Made by a program: the position numbers and the translations under genes
Notes under the pieces: generated by a model
Told to the model about the DNA's origin: nothing
Databases searched by the model: none
Seen by the model: only the letters and a program-made list of their open reading frames with translations
Source of the DNA: DAHUYF01 sp963838385
Lineage (GTDB): Bacteria > Pseudomonadota > Alphaproteobacteria > ATCC43930 > CGMCC-115725
DNA length: 64,000 bases
Assembly: GCA_963838385.1 (NCBI GenBank)
Contig: CAWIRE010000006.1
Coordinates: forward strand, 124,001-188,000
Direction: 5' to 3'
Shown here: positions 16,618 through 24,650 of the stretch, in pieces
Numbering within the stretch: the first letter of the stretch is position 1
How the letters are laid out: each line of letters begins with the position of its first letter

Positions 16618-18949
16618 GGGCGGCGGCGCCTTTCGCGCCGAACCGGTTCGCCGCGACCGCGGCGACGAAATAGATCGCGACCAGGAGCCAGAGCGTGCGC
16701 CAGTCGCCGCGCACCTCGCCGAGCCGGGCGCCCATCTGATTGATCCGCACCAGCCCGTCGATCGCCGCATCGCTCGGGAACAGCCGCCCGAACTCGCGCA
16801 GGGCTCGGGGGATCGCCTGCGCCGGCCAGGAAACGCCGACGAGGAAGAATTGCGGCAGGCTGGTGGCGATGAACAGCAGCACGGCGGTCTCGCGCCGGCG
16901 GAAGCAGGCGCCGGCCGCCTGGCCCAGCAGGCTGGTGGCGAGGATGAACGGCACCCCCAGCAGCACGAGGTCGAGGGTGCGGTCGAGGGTCGAAAAGCCA
17001 TAGATGTGGGGCAGCACGATCATGAGGAGAGCGAAGGGAGCGGCATAGAGGGAGAGGTGCGCCATGGCCTGGCCGAGCACCGAGGCGGCGGAGCCGCGCG
17101 CGCTGCGCTCGCCGCGTCCGCCGACCTCGAAGGCGACGCCACCCAGCATCGCCGCCCCCATCAGCAGCGTCTGCTGCAGGATGAGGACGAAGGCCGCCGG
17201 CACGACATAGCTGGCATAGCCCCCGGTCGGGTTGAACAGCGGCTCCATCAGGATCTCGACCGGCGAGACCGCCGCCAGCGCGGTGCGATAGAGCGCGCCC
17301 GCAGCGCGCGCGCCGTGCGAAATCTCGTCCGCCGTGGTCGCGAGGACCGCATCGCCGATGCCCTGGAGGGTGCGGCTGAACACCATGAAATAGGTCGAAT
17401 CGACATAGGCCGGCAGTCGGGCGTCGTTGCCTTTCAGGATCTCCCGCTCGGTGTCCGGCGGTATGTCCAGAATCGCGAAGGCGCGCCGTTCGTAGAGCGC
17501 CCGCTGCGCGTCCGCCAGCGTGTCGGCGCGGACCGCGACCTTGACGCCCTCGTCGGCATCGAGGGTCTGAACGAGCGCCCGGCTCAGCGCCGTCCGGTCC
17601 TGGTCGACCACCGCAATCGGCACGCCGCGCAGCAGCTGCCCGAGATAGGGCTGCGGGTAGTAGACGCCATAGAGCACCGGCGCGATCACGAAGAGGCCGA
17701 AGACACTGGGGTCGCGCAGCACGCGGCGCCACTCGCCGATGAACGCGCCGCCGAGCCCCGGCAAGGCCGGCGGCAGAGCGGCGGCCGGGCGGGCCGGGAG
17801 CGGCGCCGCCGCCACCGCGCGCAGCCGGGCCCAGCACAGGAACCAGAGGCCGATGGCCATGGCGGCGAGAATGGCGAAAGGCACTGCCGAAGCACGCACC
17901 GGAGCGCCGCGCGCAGCCTGATCGAACAGAATCTGGATGTACCAGCGCAGCGGCAGGAACGCGCCCCAGACCCGCGCGAACGCGCCCATGCCCAGCACCG
18001 GAAAACCGACCCCGGCATAGCCGAAGGCCGGCGACACGATGATGGCGGTCAAGGACAGGCCGAGCGGCAGGTTGCGGACGAGGAGCTGCAGCAATGCGCC
18101 CAGCGCCTGATAGGCCAGCATGAAGAGGCAGGCGGCGCCGGCCATCATCAGCGCGTCCCCGCGGAAGGGAATGCCGAGCGCGCCATGGATGATGAACAGC
18201 AGGACCACCATCATGAGCAGGAAGACGGCAAAGAGCGGCGCCTGCTTGCCGACCAAGGCCGCGAGCGCGCTGCCGCCGGCGCAGCGCAGCCAGGCGCGCC
18301 GGCTGCGCCGCGAAAACTCGGATCCGACCGAATAGCCCGCGGCCACCGCGATGACGACATGCAGGACCGTCGGAAGCACCGCGCGCAGGAGGAACTGCGC
18401 ATAGTTGAGCGCGGGGTTGGTCAGCACATACTGCTCGACGACGAGGACCCCGCTCGGCCGCGGCAGGACCTCCAGGGCGCGAACCGGCGCGACCCTGGCC
18501 GCGGCGGCGCTGAGCGCGTCGCGAACCGCCTTGCCCGCGGCGTTGCCGGGGGTCATGAACTGCGTGTTGTAGAACACCTCGATCCGCGGCCGCCGCCCGG
18601 CCGCGAGATCGCGCTCGAAATGCGCCGGAATGTAGGCGGCGGCGATGGCGTCTCCCGATCGGATGGCGCGCGTCGCCGCGTTGAGATCGTCCGCGCGCCG
18701 GGTAATGGCTACGCCCGGAGCGGCGTCGACGGCCTGAATGAACTCGCGCGACCGCGCCGAGTGATCATCATCGACGACGACCACGCCCAGCCCGCGGATC
18801 ACGGCGCTGCTGAAGGTCCCGGCCAGCAGCGCGAAGGCGATGAGCGGGACGCCCAGGATCAGGAAGGCGGCCACCCGGTCGCGCCAGATCCAGCGCAGCT
18901 CGCGCAGGGCGACGAGAACGACACCCGGACGGGCCCGCGGCCGGATCAT
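16610..18949 (-). CDS. Double ABC-2 type permease (two fused transport modules)
   Basis: This is a 779-residue membrane protein made of two consecutive ABC-2 permease units. Each begins with a cytoplasmic segment and one span (RVAAFLILGVPLIAFALLA; SVFGLFVIAPVLYGVYY), then a large periplasmic loop with a VVVDDDHSARSRE or AVVDQDRTALSRA motif, then five spans. YhhJ/YbhR-type exporters have one such unit and usually pair as dimers; here both halves are one chain. Its ATG overlaps the stop of the upstream HlyD gene (ATGA). No ATP-binding subunit is encoded next to it, which is unusual. The substrate is unknown; drugs or lipid-like molecules are typical for the family. Confidence 0.87.
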   Translation of the reverse strand: MIRPRARPGVVLVALRELRWIWRDRVAAFLILGVPLIAFALLAGTFSSAVIRGLGVVVVDDDHSARSREFIQAVDAAPGVAITRRADDLNAATRAIRSGDAIAAAYIPAHFERDLAAGRRPRIEVFYNTQFMTPGNAAGKAVRDALSAAAARVAPVRALEVLPRPSGVLVVEQYVLTNPALNYAQFLLRAVLPTVLHVVIAVAAGYSVGSEFSRRSRRAWLRCAGGSALAALVGKQAPLFAVFLLMMVVLLFIIHGALGIPFRGDALMMAGAACLFMLAYQALGALLQLLVRNLPLGLSLTAIIVSPAFGYAGVGFPVLGMGAFARVWGAFLPLRWYIQILFDQAARGAPVRASAVPFAILAAMAIGLWFLCWARLRAVAAAPLPARPAAALPPALPGLGGAFIGEWRRVLRDPSVFGLFVIAPVLYGVYYPQPYLGQLLRGVPIAVVDQDRTALSRALVQTLDADEGVKVAVRADTLADAQRALYERRAFAILDIPPDTEREILKGNDARLPAYVDSTYFMVFSRTLQGIGDAVLATTADEISHGARAAGALYRTALAAVSPVEILMEPLFNPTGGYASYVVPAAFVLILQQTLLMGAAMLGGVAFEVGGRGERSARGSAASVLGQAMAHLSLYAAPFALLMIVLPHIYGFSTLDRTLDLVLLGVPFILATSLLGQAAGACFRRRETAVLLFIATSLPQFFLVGVSWPAQAIPRALREFGRLFPSDAAIDGLVRINQMGARLGEVRGDWRTLWLLVAIYFVAAVAANRFGAKGAAAHA

Positions 18950-19956
18950 CCTCGCGCGGGCCAATAGGCGTAGGCGCTCATGCCCGGACGCAGTCCCGGT
19001 ATCTTCTCGACGGGATAGGCGCGGATGGCAAAGGTGCGCAGATCGAAATCGCCGGTCGCGCGCGTCGCCCGCCATCCGGCATATTCGCCTTTGCTGGCGA
19101 TGACGCGCACCTCGACCGTGATCTCGCGGTCGGCGAGCGCCGGCACCCGGACCTTGAAGCGGTCCCCGAGCTTCAATCCGGACATCAGATCCTCGCGCAA
19201 GTCGAAGCCGAGCCAAACGTCGTCGAGGTCGACCAGGGTCAGCAGCGGCACGCCCGGCGCCACCACTTCGCCTTGCTCGGTGTTGATCTGATAGACCTGA
19301 GCCGCGATCGGCGCGGCCACGGTCGTCTGGTCGATCAGCGATTTCAGCGTCGCGACCGCGGCTTGCGCCTGCTTGACCTTGGCCTCGGCGATCTCGTGCT
19401 CTTCGCGGGTGAAGCCGGCGACCGCCTCCTGGTAGAGATACTTGGCCTGCTCATCGCCGCGCTCGGCCACCTGCAAGGCATCCGTGGCCTCGTCGAGCTT
19501 CTGCTGCGAGGTGACATTGCTGGCCGCGAGCTGTCGGACGCGCTCGAAGGTCTGCCGGGCGAGCATCAGATTGGCCTCGGCGCTCTGCACCTTCGCCTTG
19601 CGCGCGTCGATCTCCTCCTTGCGGGTGCCGGCATTGATGCGGGCGAGCTCGGCCTCGGCGACCTTCTGGTCCGCCTGCGCCTCCGCGTATTTCGCGACGA
19701 GCTCGGGGTTGTCGATGGCGATGAGCGTCGCGCGGGGGCGGACATCGTCCCCGCGCTTGACCGGGATATCCCGGACGCGGCCGTCGACGCGGGCGGCGAT
19801 GTCGATCCGCGTGCTGTCGGCCTCGCCCTGGACCAGCAGGGGCTGGGGCTGCACGAGGTACCAGAGCGACGCGCCGACGACAATGACGATGATGGCGGCG
19901 ACCACGATCGCCGCGAGCGTGAGATGTCGGCTTTCCCGCGAGGGCACGTCACGCAT
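18946..19956 (-). CDS. HlyD-family membrane-fusion protein (first of two)
   Basis: This is a 336-residue adaptor, first gene of the export operon. One N-terminal span (about 14-34) leads to a lipoyl half (DIAARVDGRVRDIPVKRGDDV), a coiled-coil hairpin rich in Glu, Ala and Gln (about 85-200), a second lipoyl half (TVAAPIAAQVYQI) and a barrel domain. It shares the YhiI-like layout with the third gene of the operon but the two are clearly different sequences, not a recent duplication. It overlaps the permease gene by four bases. The 173-base gap to the divergent Rieske oxygenase gene should hold promoters for both directions. Confidence 0.88.
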   Translation of the reverse strand: MRDVPSRESRHLTLAAIVVAAIIVIVVGASLWYLVQPQPLLVQGEADSTRIDIAARVDGRVRDIPVKRGDDVRPRATLIAIDNPELVAKYAEAQADQKVAEAELARINAGTRKEEIDARKAKVQSAEANLMLARQTFERVRQLAASNVTSQQKLDEATDALQVAERGDEQAKYLYQEAVAGFTREEHEIAEAKVKQAQAAVATLKSLIDQTTVAAPIAAQVYQINTEQGEVVAPGVPLLTLVDLDDVWLGFDLREDLMSGLKLGDRFKVRVPALADREITVEVRVIASKGEYAGWRATRATGDFDLRTFAIRAYPVEKIPGLRPGMSAYAYWPARG

Positions 19957-20129
19957 TGGTCACAGTGCCTCATCGGCCGGGGCAGACGGCGGCCATGTTG
20001 GCTCAACCGCGTTCGTCCGTCCAGGGGCGGATGTCCCGCGCGCCGCGGCTTGACGACACTCGCCCGGAGTGAGACGCTTTTCATGCGACCGGCGGCAGGC
20101 GACCGCGCCGGCGCAAGGGAGGTCGGACC

Positions 20130-21173
20130 ATGTTCATCCGCAACGCGTGGTATGTCGCGGCCTGGGGGCGCGAGGTGATGCGGGCGCCGCTGGCGCGGCG
20201 CATCTGCAACGAGCCGGTGGTCATGTTCCGCGACAGCGCGGGCAAGGTCGGCGCGCTCGCCGATCGCTGCTGCCACCGCGCGACGCCGCTGCATCTCGGC
20301 ACGGTGACCGAGCAGGGGCTGCAATGCGGCTATCACGGGTTGGTGTTCGACCGCGACGGGCGCTGCGTGCGCGTGCCGGGCCAGGATCTCATCCCCGAGC
20401 GCGCCCGGGTGCGCACATATCCGGTGGTCGAGAAGGACGCGATGGTCTGGATCTGGATGGGCGAGGCGGCCAAGGCCGATCCTGCGCAGATCGTCGATTA
20501 TCCCTGGCACAACGATGCCAAGACCTGGCCCTACAAGAGCGAGGTCTATCACATCGGCGGCAGCTACATGCTGATGGTCGACAACCTCATGGATCTGACG
20601 CATCTGGGATACGTCCATGGCAAGACCATCGGCGGCAATCCGATGACCCATGTCGACGCCAAGATGAAGACGACGCGCACGCCCAAGGGGCTCAAATACC
20701 TGCGGCTGATGCTGAATTCGGTGCCGCCGCCGACCTATGTCGAGGCGGCGGGATTCACCGGCCGCGTCGACCGCTGGCAGGAGTTCGAGTTCATCGCCCC
20801 CGGCAGCATCATCCAATGGACCGGCGCGGTCGACGCCGTCACCGGCGGCTATGCCCAGGGCAATCGCGAGGGCGGCTTCTCGCTGCGCATCTTCCACGGC
20901 CTGACGCCGGAGACGGAGAGCAGCTGCTTCTACTTCTGGTCCAGCGCCAACGGCTATCGCCAGGACGATCCGCAGGCGACCGAGGATCTCTATCAGGCGA
21001 TCGCCTCGACCTTCCTCGAGGACAAGGTGGTGGTCGAAGCGCAGCAGGCGCGGCTCGACGAGACCGGCGAGACGGGCCTCGTCGACATCGAGTCCGACGG
21101 CGCGCGCCTCCATATGCGCCGGACGGTCGAGCGGCTGCTCGCCGAGGAGCAGGCGACGCTGGCGGCGGAATAG
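20130..21173 (+). CDS. Rieske non-heme iron oxygenase, alpha subunit (vanillate demethylase-like)
   Basis: This is a 347-residue terminal oxygenase. The N-terminal Rieske domain binds [2Fe-2S] through CCHRATPLHLG and CGYHG (about residues 48-72). The catalytic domain has the mononuclear iron motif in DNLMDLTHLGYVHGKT (near 152-167), the D-x2-H-x4-H form of VanA and related O-demethylases. The C-terminal region includes the third ligand area DNKVV-like LEDKVVVEAQQ. VanA-type enzymes demethylate or hydroxylate aromatic ethers. The next two genes encode a Rieske ferredoxin and a reductase, so it appears to be a complete multicomponent system. Confidence 0.9.
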   Translation: MFIRNAWYVAAWGREVMRAPLARRICNEPVVMFRDSAGKVGALADRCCHRATPLHLGTVTEQGLQCGYHGLVFDRDGRCVRVPGQDLIPERARVRTYPVVEKDAMVWIWMGEAAKADPAQIVDYPWHNDAKTWPYKSEVYHIGGSYMLMVDNLMDLTHLGYVHGKTIGGNPMTHVDAKMKTTRTPKGLKYLRLMLNSVPPPTYVEAAGFTGRVDRWQEFEFIAPGSIIQWTGAVDAVTGGYAQGNREGGFSLRIFHGLTPETESSCFYFWSSANGYRQDDPQATEDLYQAIASTFLEDKVVVEAQQARLDETGETGLVDIESDGARLHMRRTVERLLAEEQATLAAE

Positions 21174-21187
21174 GCGGCGGCGCCCGC

Positions 21188-21547
21188 ATGGCGTCGGGCT
21201 GGCACCGCGCCTGCCGCGCCGACGAGGTGCAGGAGGGCGAGCCGCTGGGCGTCAGGCTCGGCCGCATCTCGATCGGCCTCTTCCGCCTTGGCGACCGGCT
21301 CGTCGCCGTGCACGACATCTGCAGCCACGAATACGCGCTGCTGTCGACGGGCTGGCAGGAAGACGGCACCGTCGAATGCCCGCTGCATCAGGCGCGCTTC
21401 GACCTCGCCACGGGCCGATGCCTGGGCCCGCCGGCCGAGCGCGACCTGCCGGTCTTCGAGCTCAGGATCGAAGGCGACGACGTCCTCGTGCTGCTGCCGG
21501 AAGGCGAGACCGACGAGACGCTGGTGCGGCGGGGCGGTGAGAGATGA
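21188..21547 (+). CDS. Rieske-type [2Fe-2S] ferredoxin
   Basis: This is a 119-residue soluble ferredoxin with the Rieske signature CSHEYALL ... CPLHQARFD (about residues 45-72). It resembles the ferredoxins of naphthalene- and biphenyl-type dioxygenases. The ATG at 21188 lies 14 bases after the oxygenase stop; the longer open frame upstream overlaps the oxygenase gene and is a shadow. The stop overlaps the start of the next gene (ATGA). It likely shuttles electrons between the reductase fusion and the oxygenase, although VanA systems usually need no separate ferredoxin. Confidence 0.88.
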   Translation: MASGWHRACRADEVQEGEPLGVRLGRISIGLFRLGDRLVAVHDICSHEYALLSTGWQEDGTVECPLHQARFDLATGRCLGPPAERDLPVFELRIEGDDVLVLLPEGETDETLVRRGGER

Positions 21548-23304
21548 CGCGATTGATCTCGGTGAACGTCGGCCTGCCGCGCGACGTCGCGTGGCAGGGG
21601 AAGACCGTCCACACGGCCGTTTGGAAGACGCCGGTTCAAGGACGGCGCAGGGTGCGGCGGCTCAACATCGACGGCGACGGGCAAGGGGACTTGGCCGGGC
21701 ACGGCGGCGAGCACCGCGCCGTCCTGGTCTATCAGCTGGACTCCTACCGACATTGGCAAAGCCAGCTCGGTCGAAACGACTTCACCTATGGGCAGTTCGG
21801 GGAGAATTTCACCGTCGACGGCCTGTCCGACCGCGAGGTGTGCATCGGCGACCGCTACCGGGTGGGCGGCGCCTTGCTCGAAGTGACGCAGCCGCGCGTC
21901 ACCTGTTACCGGGTGGGTATCCGGATGAACGAGCCGCAGATGGCCGCGCTGCTCGTCGCGCAAGGCAGGCCCGGGTTCTATTGCCGCGTTCTGGAGGAAG
22001 GCGAGGTGGAAGCCGGCGACGAGATCATCCAGGTCGCGGTCGCCGCCGAGCGCATGAGCGTGTTCGAGATCAATGCGCTGCTCTACCTGCCCGGTCACTC
22101 CGGCAGCGAGCTGGAGCGTGCGCTGCGCATCCCGGCGCTGAGCGCCGGTTGGCGCGCCTCCATGCAGGCGCTGCTCGAGCAGGGGCGGGGCGGCGCGACG
22201 GCGGGAAATGCGGGGCTCGGCCCGGCGTCCGGCCCGCCTCCGGCCTGGACGGGGTTCCGCCCGCTGCGGGTGTCGCAGAAAGTTCGCGAGAGCGGCAGCG
22301 TGATCTCGCTGCTGCTCGAGCCCGTCGATGGGAAGCCCCTGGCCGCGTTTCTGCCCGGCCAGTTCATCGTGCTGCGGCTGAAGCCGGCGCCCGACCTCCC
22401 GGCGCTGATGCGCAGCTATTCCCTCTCCGGCGAGCCCGGCGCCGAGCGCTATCGCGTGAGCGTCAAGCGCGAACCCCATGGCGCCGCCGGGGCTTACATC
22501 GACGACAGGCTGCAGGCTGGCGACGTCGTGGAGGCGAGCGCGCCGCGCGGCAGCTTCACGCTGCGGCGGGGCGACGACCCCATCGTTCTCCTCAGCGCCG
22601 GCATTGGCGCGACCCCCGTGCTGGCGATGCTCCATGCCTTGGCGGCCGAGGGGGCGCCGGGGGAAGTCTGGTGGCTCCATGGCGCCCGGAACCGCCGCGA
22701 GCAGCCTTTTGCCGAGGAGGCGCGCACGCTCCTCGAGGCTCTCGCCCATGGCCACAGCCACGTTTGCTACAGCGCGCCGGATCCGGGGGATCGTCCGGGT
22801 CTCGATTTCGACGCTCGGGGACGCTTGGACATGCGTGCGCTCCAGAAGCTGGACGTGCCGCGCAACGCCGACTTCTATTTATGCGGACCGCCCGCCTTCA
22901 TGAGCGACCTGACCGCCGGACTCGCAGGCTGGGGCGTTGCTGCAAGCCGCATCCACACGGAGTTGTTCGGCGCGGGTCCGTCCAAAACGCCGGGCATCGC
23001 CGGATCGCCGCGCCGGCTCCCGCACCTGCCGCCCGGGCCTCCCGGCGAGGGACCGTTGGTCTCGTTCGCCCGCAGCGGTCTCGACATCCGCTGGGGAGCG
23101 GCCTTTCAGAGCCTGCTCGAGCTTGCCGAAGCATGCGACGTGCCGGTTCGCTGGGCGTGCCGGACCGGGGTCTGCCACAGTTGCGAAAGCGGGCTTGTCG
23201 CCGGGGCCGTCAGCTACCGGCCCGATCCGATCGATCCGCCACCGGACGGCAATGTGCTGATCTGCTGCGCGCGGCCCCAGGGCGACATCGTGATCGACCT
23301 GTAA
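21544..23304 (+). CDS. MOSC domain - ferredoxin reductase - [2Fe-2S] ferredoxin fusion
   Basis: This is a 586-residue three-part protein. Residues 1-215 form a MOSC domain of the YiiM type (GQGDLAGHGGEHRAV and QPRVTCYRVGI, the Cys being the sulfur-carrying candidate). Residues 250-480 form an FNR-type reductase with RSYSLS for FAD and SAGIGATPVLAML for NAD(P)H. Residues 500-586 form a plant-type ferredoxin with CRTGVCHSCESGL and a final Cys near the end. The last two domains match VanB-type oxygenase reductases. The gene overlaps the Rieske ferredoxin gene by four bases, so it is the reductase of this operon. MOSC-reductase fusions are known, but their role in ring oxygenation is not obvious. 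Confidence 0.88.
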   Translation: MTRLISVNVGLPRDVAWQGKTVHTAVWKTPVQGRRRVRRLNIDGDGQGDLAGHGGEHRAVLVYQLDSYRHWQSQLGRNDFTYGQFGENFTVDGLSDREVCIGDRYRVGGALLEVTQPRVTCYRVGIRMNEPQMAALLVAQGRPGFYCRVLEEGEVEAGDEIIQVAVAAERMSVFEINALLYLPGHSGSELERALRIPALSAGWRASMQALLEQGRGGATAGNAGLGPASGPPPAWTGFRPLRVSQKVRESGSVISLLLEPVDGKPLAAFLPGQFIVLRLKPAPDLPALMRSYSLSGEPGAERYRVSVKREPHGAAGAYIDDRLQAGDVVEASAPRGSFTLRRGDDPIVLLSAGIGATPVLAMLHALAAEGAPGEVWWLHGARNRREQPFAEEARTLLEALAHGHSHVCYSAPDPGDRPGLDFDARGRLDMRALQKLDVPRNADFYLCGPPAFMSDLTAGLAGWGVAASRIHTELFGAGPSKTPGIAGSPRRLPHLPPGPPGEGPLVSFARSGLDIRWGAAFQSLLELAEACDVPVRWACRTGVCHSCESGLVAGAVSYRPDPIDPPPDGNVLICCARPQGDIVIDL

Positions 23305-23381
23305 TCACCGCAATGGCAGGTCGCGGTCGCCGCGGTGCTCTCTCTTTTTGTAGAGCCAGATTTCATTATCAGCAATTAATA

Positions 23382-23441
23382 GCGTGTTAAAACGCCCTCG
23401 CCGGGCCGAGATCGACCTCGGGTCAGTGTGATAGCGATCAC
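23382..23441. promoter_or_regulatory. Dyads upstream of the EmrAB-type operon
   Basis: Two inverted repeats lie in the 236-base gap before the pump genes: GCGTGTTAAAACGC at 23382-23395 and GTGAT-AGCG-ATCAC at 23428-23441. The region is AT-rich and continues into a TATATACTCTTATAT stretch at about 23454-23468 that could be promoter sequence. They are candidate repressor operators for the pump; no regulator gene is adjacent. Confidence 0.4.
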
Positions 23442-23540
23442 CCGTCGTTAGGTGTATATACTCTTATATTGAGATCGCGGGATATTGTGGGGCCCGGGGG
23501 GAGATGCCGATGGCGCTCTCCAGGGCAGTGGAGGTGGATG

Positions 23541-24650
23541 ATGAGCGCCAGCCAGGTCATCGAGCGGGAGGCGAGCACGCCCGCGGCACGGAGCAGGCCG
23601 AGAGTGGCGCGCCGGACGTTGGCGCTTGCCGGCCTCGCCCTTGCCGTCGGTCTGGGAGCAGCCTGGTACGGCTACCAATGGTGGACGGTCGGACGCTTCG
23701 TCGAAAGCACCGACGACGCCTATGCCGGCGGCGACGTCACCCCGATCTCGCCGCATGTGGCGGGGTTCGTCGCCGAGATCCTGGTGGCCGACAACCAGTA
23801 TGTCCGCGCCGGGCAAGTGCTGATCCGCCTCGATGATCGGGATTTCCGGGCGGCCGTCGATCACGCGACCGCGATCGTCGGACAGCGGCGGGCGACGCTC
23901 GCCAGCCTGCAGGCGACATACCTGTTGCAGCAATCGACCATCCGCCAGGCCCGGGCGGAGCTCGCGGCGAAGACGGCGCAGGCGGCCTTCGCGCGGCAGG
24001 ACGACATCCGCTATCGCCAGCTGGCGCAAGCCACCGTCGGATCACGGCAGAGCGCCGAAAAGGCGCTGGCGCTGGACCATGAGGCGCAATCCGGCGTCGC
24101 CGCGTCCGCGGCAGGCCTCGACGCCGCGACGCAGCAGCTCACGGTGCTGGACACGGAGATCACCGAGGCGGGCGCCGCCGTCGCCCAGGCAGAGGCCGAT
24201 CTTCAGACCGCCCGGCTCAATCTCGGCTACACCGAAATCCGCTCGCCCATCGACGGCTATGTCGGCAATCGCGCCGCGCAGATCGGCGCCTACGTCGCCA
24301 GCGGCGCCTATCTCGTCACCGTCATTCCGGCGCACGGTCTCTGGGTCGACGCCAATTTCAAGGAGGACCAGCTCGCGCGGATGACGCCGGGCCAGGCCGC
24401 AACCGTCGTCGCCGACATCCTGCCCGACCACGTCTTTCGCGGTCACGTGCTGAGCCTCGCCCGCGGCACGGGCGCGATCTTCAGCGTGATCCCGCCCGAG
24501 AACGCGACGGGCAACTTCACCAAGATCGTGCAGCGCGTTCCCGTCCGCATCGCGCTGGACCCCGGCGACGCGCTGCTGCGCCAGCTCCGGCCGGGCCTGT
24601 CGGCGACGGTGGGCGTGGACACGCGCCCGCGCCCGGGGAGCGCGCCATGA
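23541..24650 (+). CDS. emrA: EmrA-type HlyD membrane-fusion protein
   Basis: This is a 369-residue periplasmic adaptor of a tripartite multidrug exporter. One span is at about residues 28-50, followed by the EmrA signature ESTDDAYAGGDVTPISPHVAGFV (split here by eye into a strand and the first lipoyl half), a coiled-coil hairpin of about 120 residues, RSPIDGYVGNRA as the second lipoyl half, and GLWVDANFKEDQL in the barrel. GGAGG lies six bases before the ATG at 23541, favouring it over the ATG three bases upstream. Its end overlaps the permease gene by four bases. The name rests on family and arrangement, not on known substrates. Confidence 0.88.
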   Translation: MSASQVIEREASTPAARSRPRVARRTLALAGLALAVGLGAAWYGYQWWTVGRFVESTDDAYAGGDVTPISPHVAGFVAEILVADNQYVRAGQVLIRLDDRDFRAAVDHATAIVGQRRATLASLQATYLLQQSTIRQARAELAAKTAQAAFARQDDIRYRQLAQATVGSRQSAEKALALDHEAQSGVAASAAGLDAATQQLTVLDTEITEAGAAVAQAEADLQTARLNLGYTEIRSPIDGYVGNRAAQIGAYVASGAYLVTVIPAHGLWVDANFKEDQLARMTPGQAATVVADILPDHVFRGHVLSLARGTGAIFSVIPPENATGNFTKIVQRVPVRIALDPGDALLRQLRPGLSATVGVDTRPRPGSAP

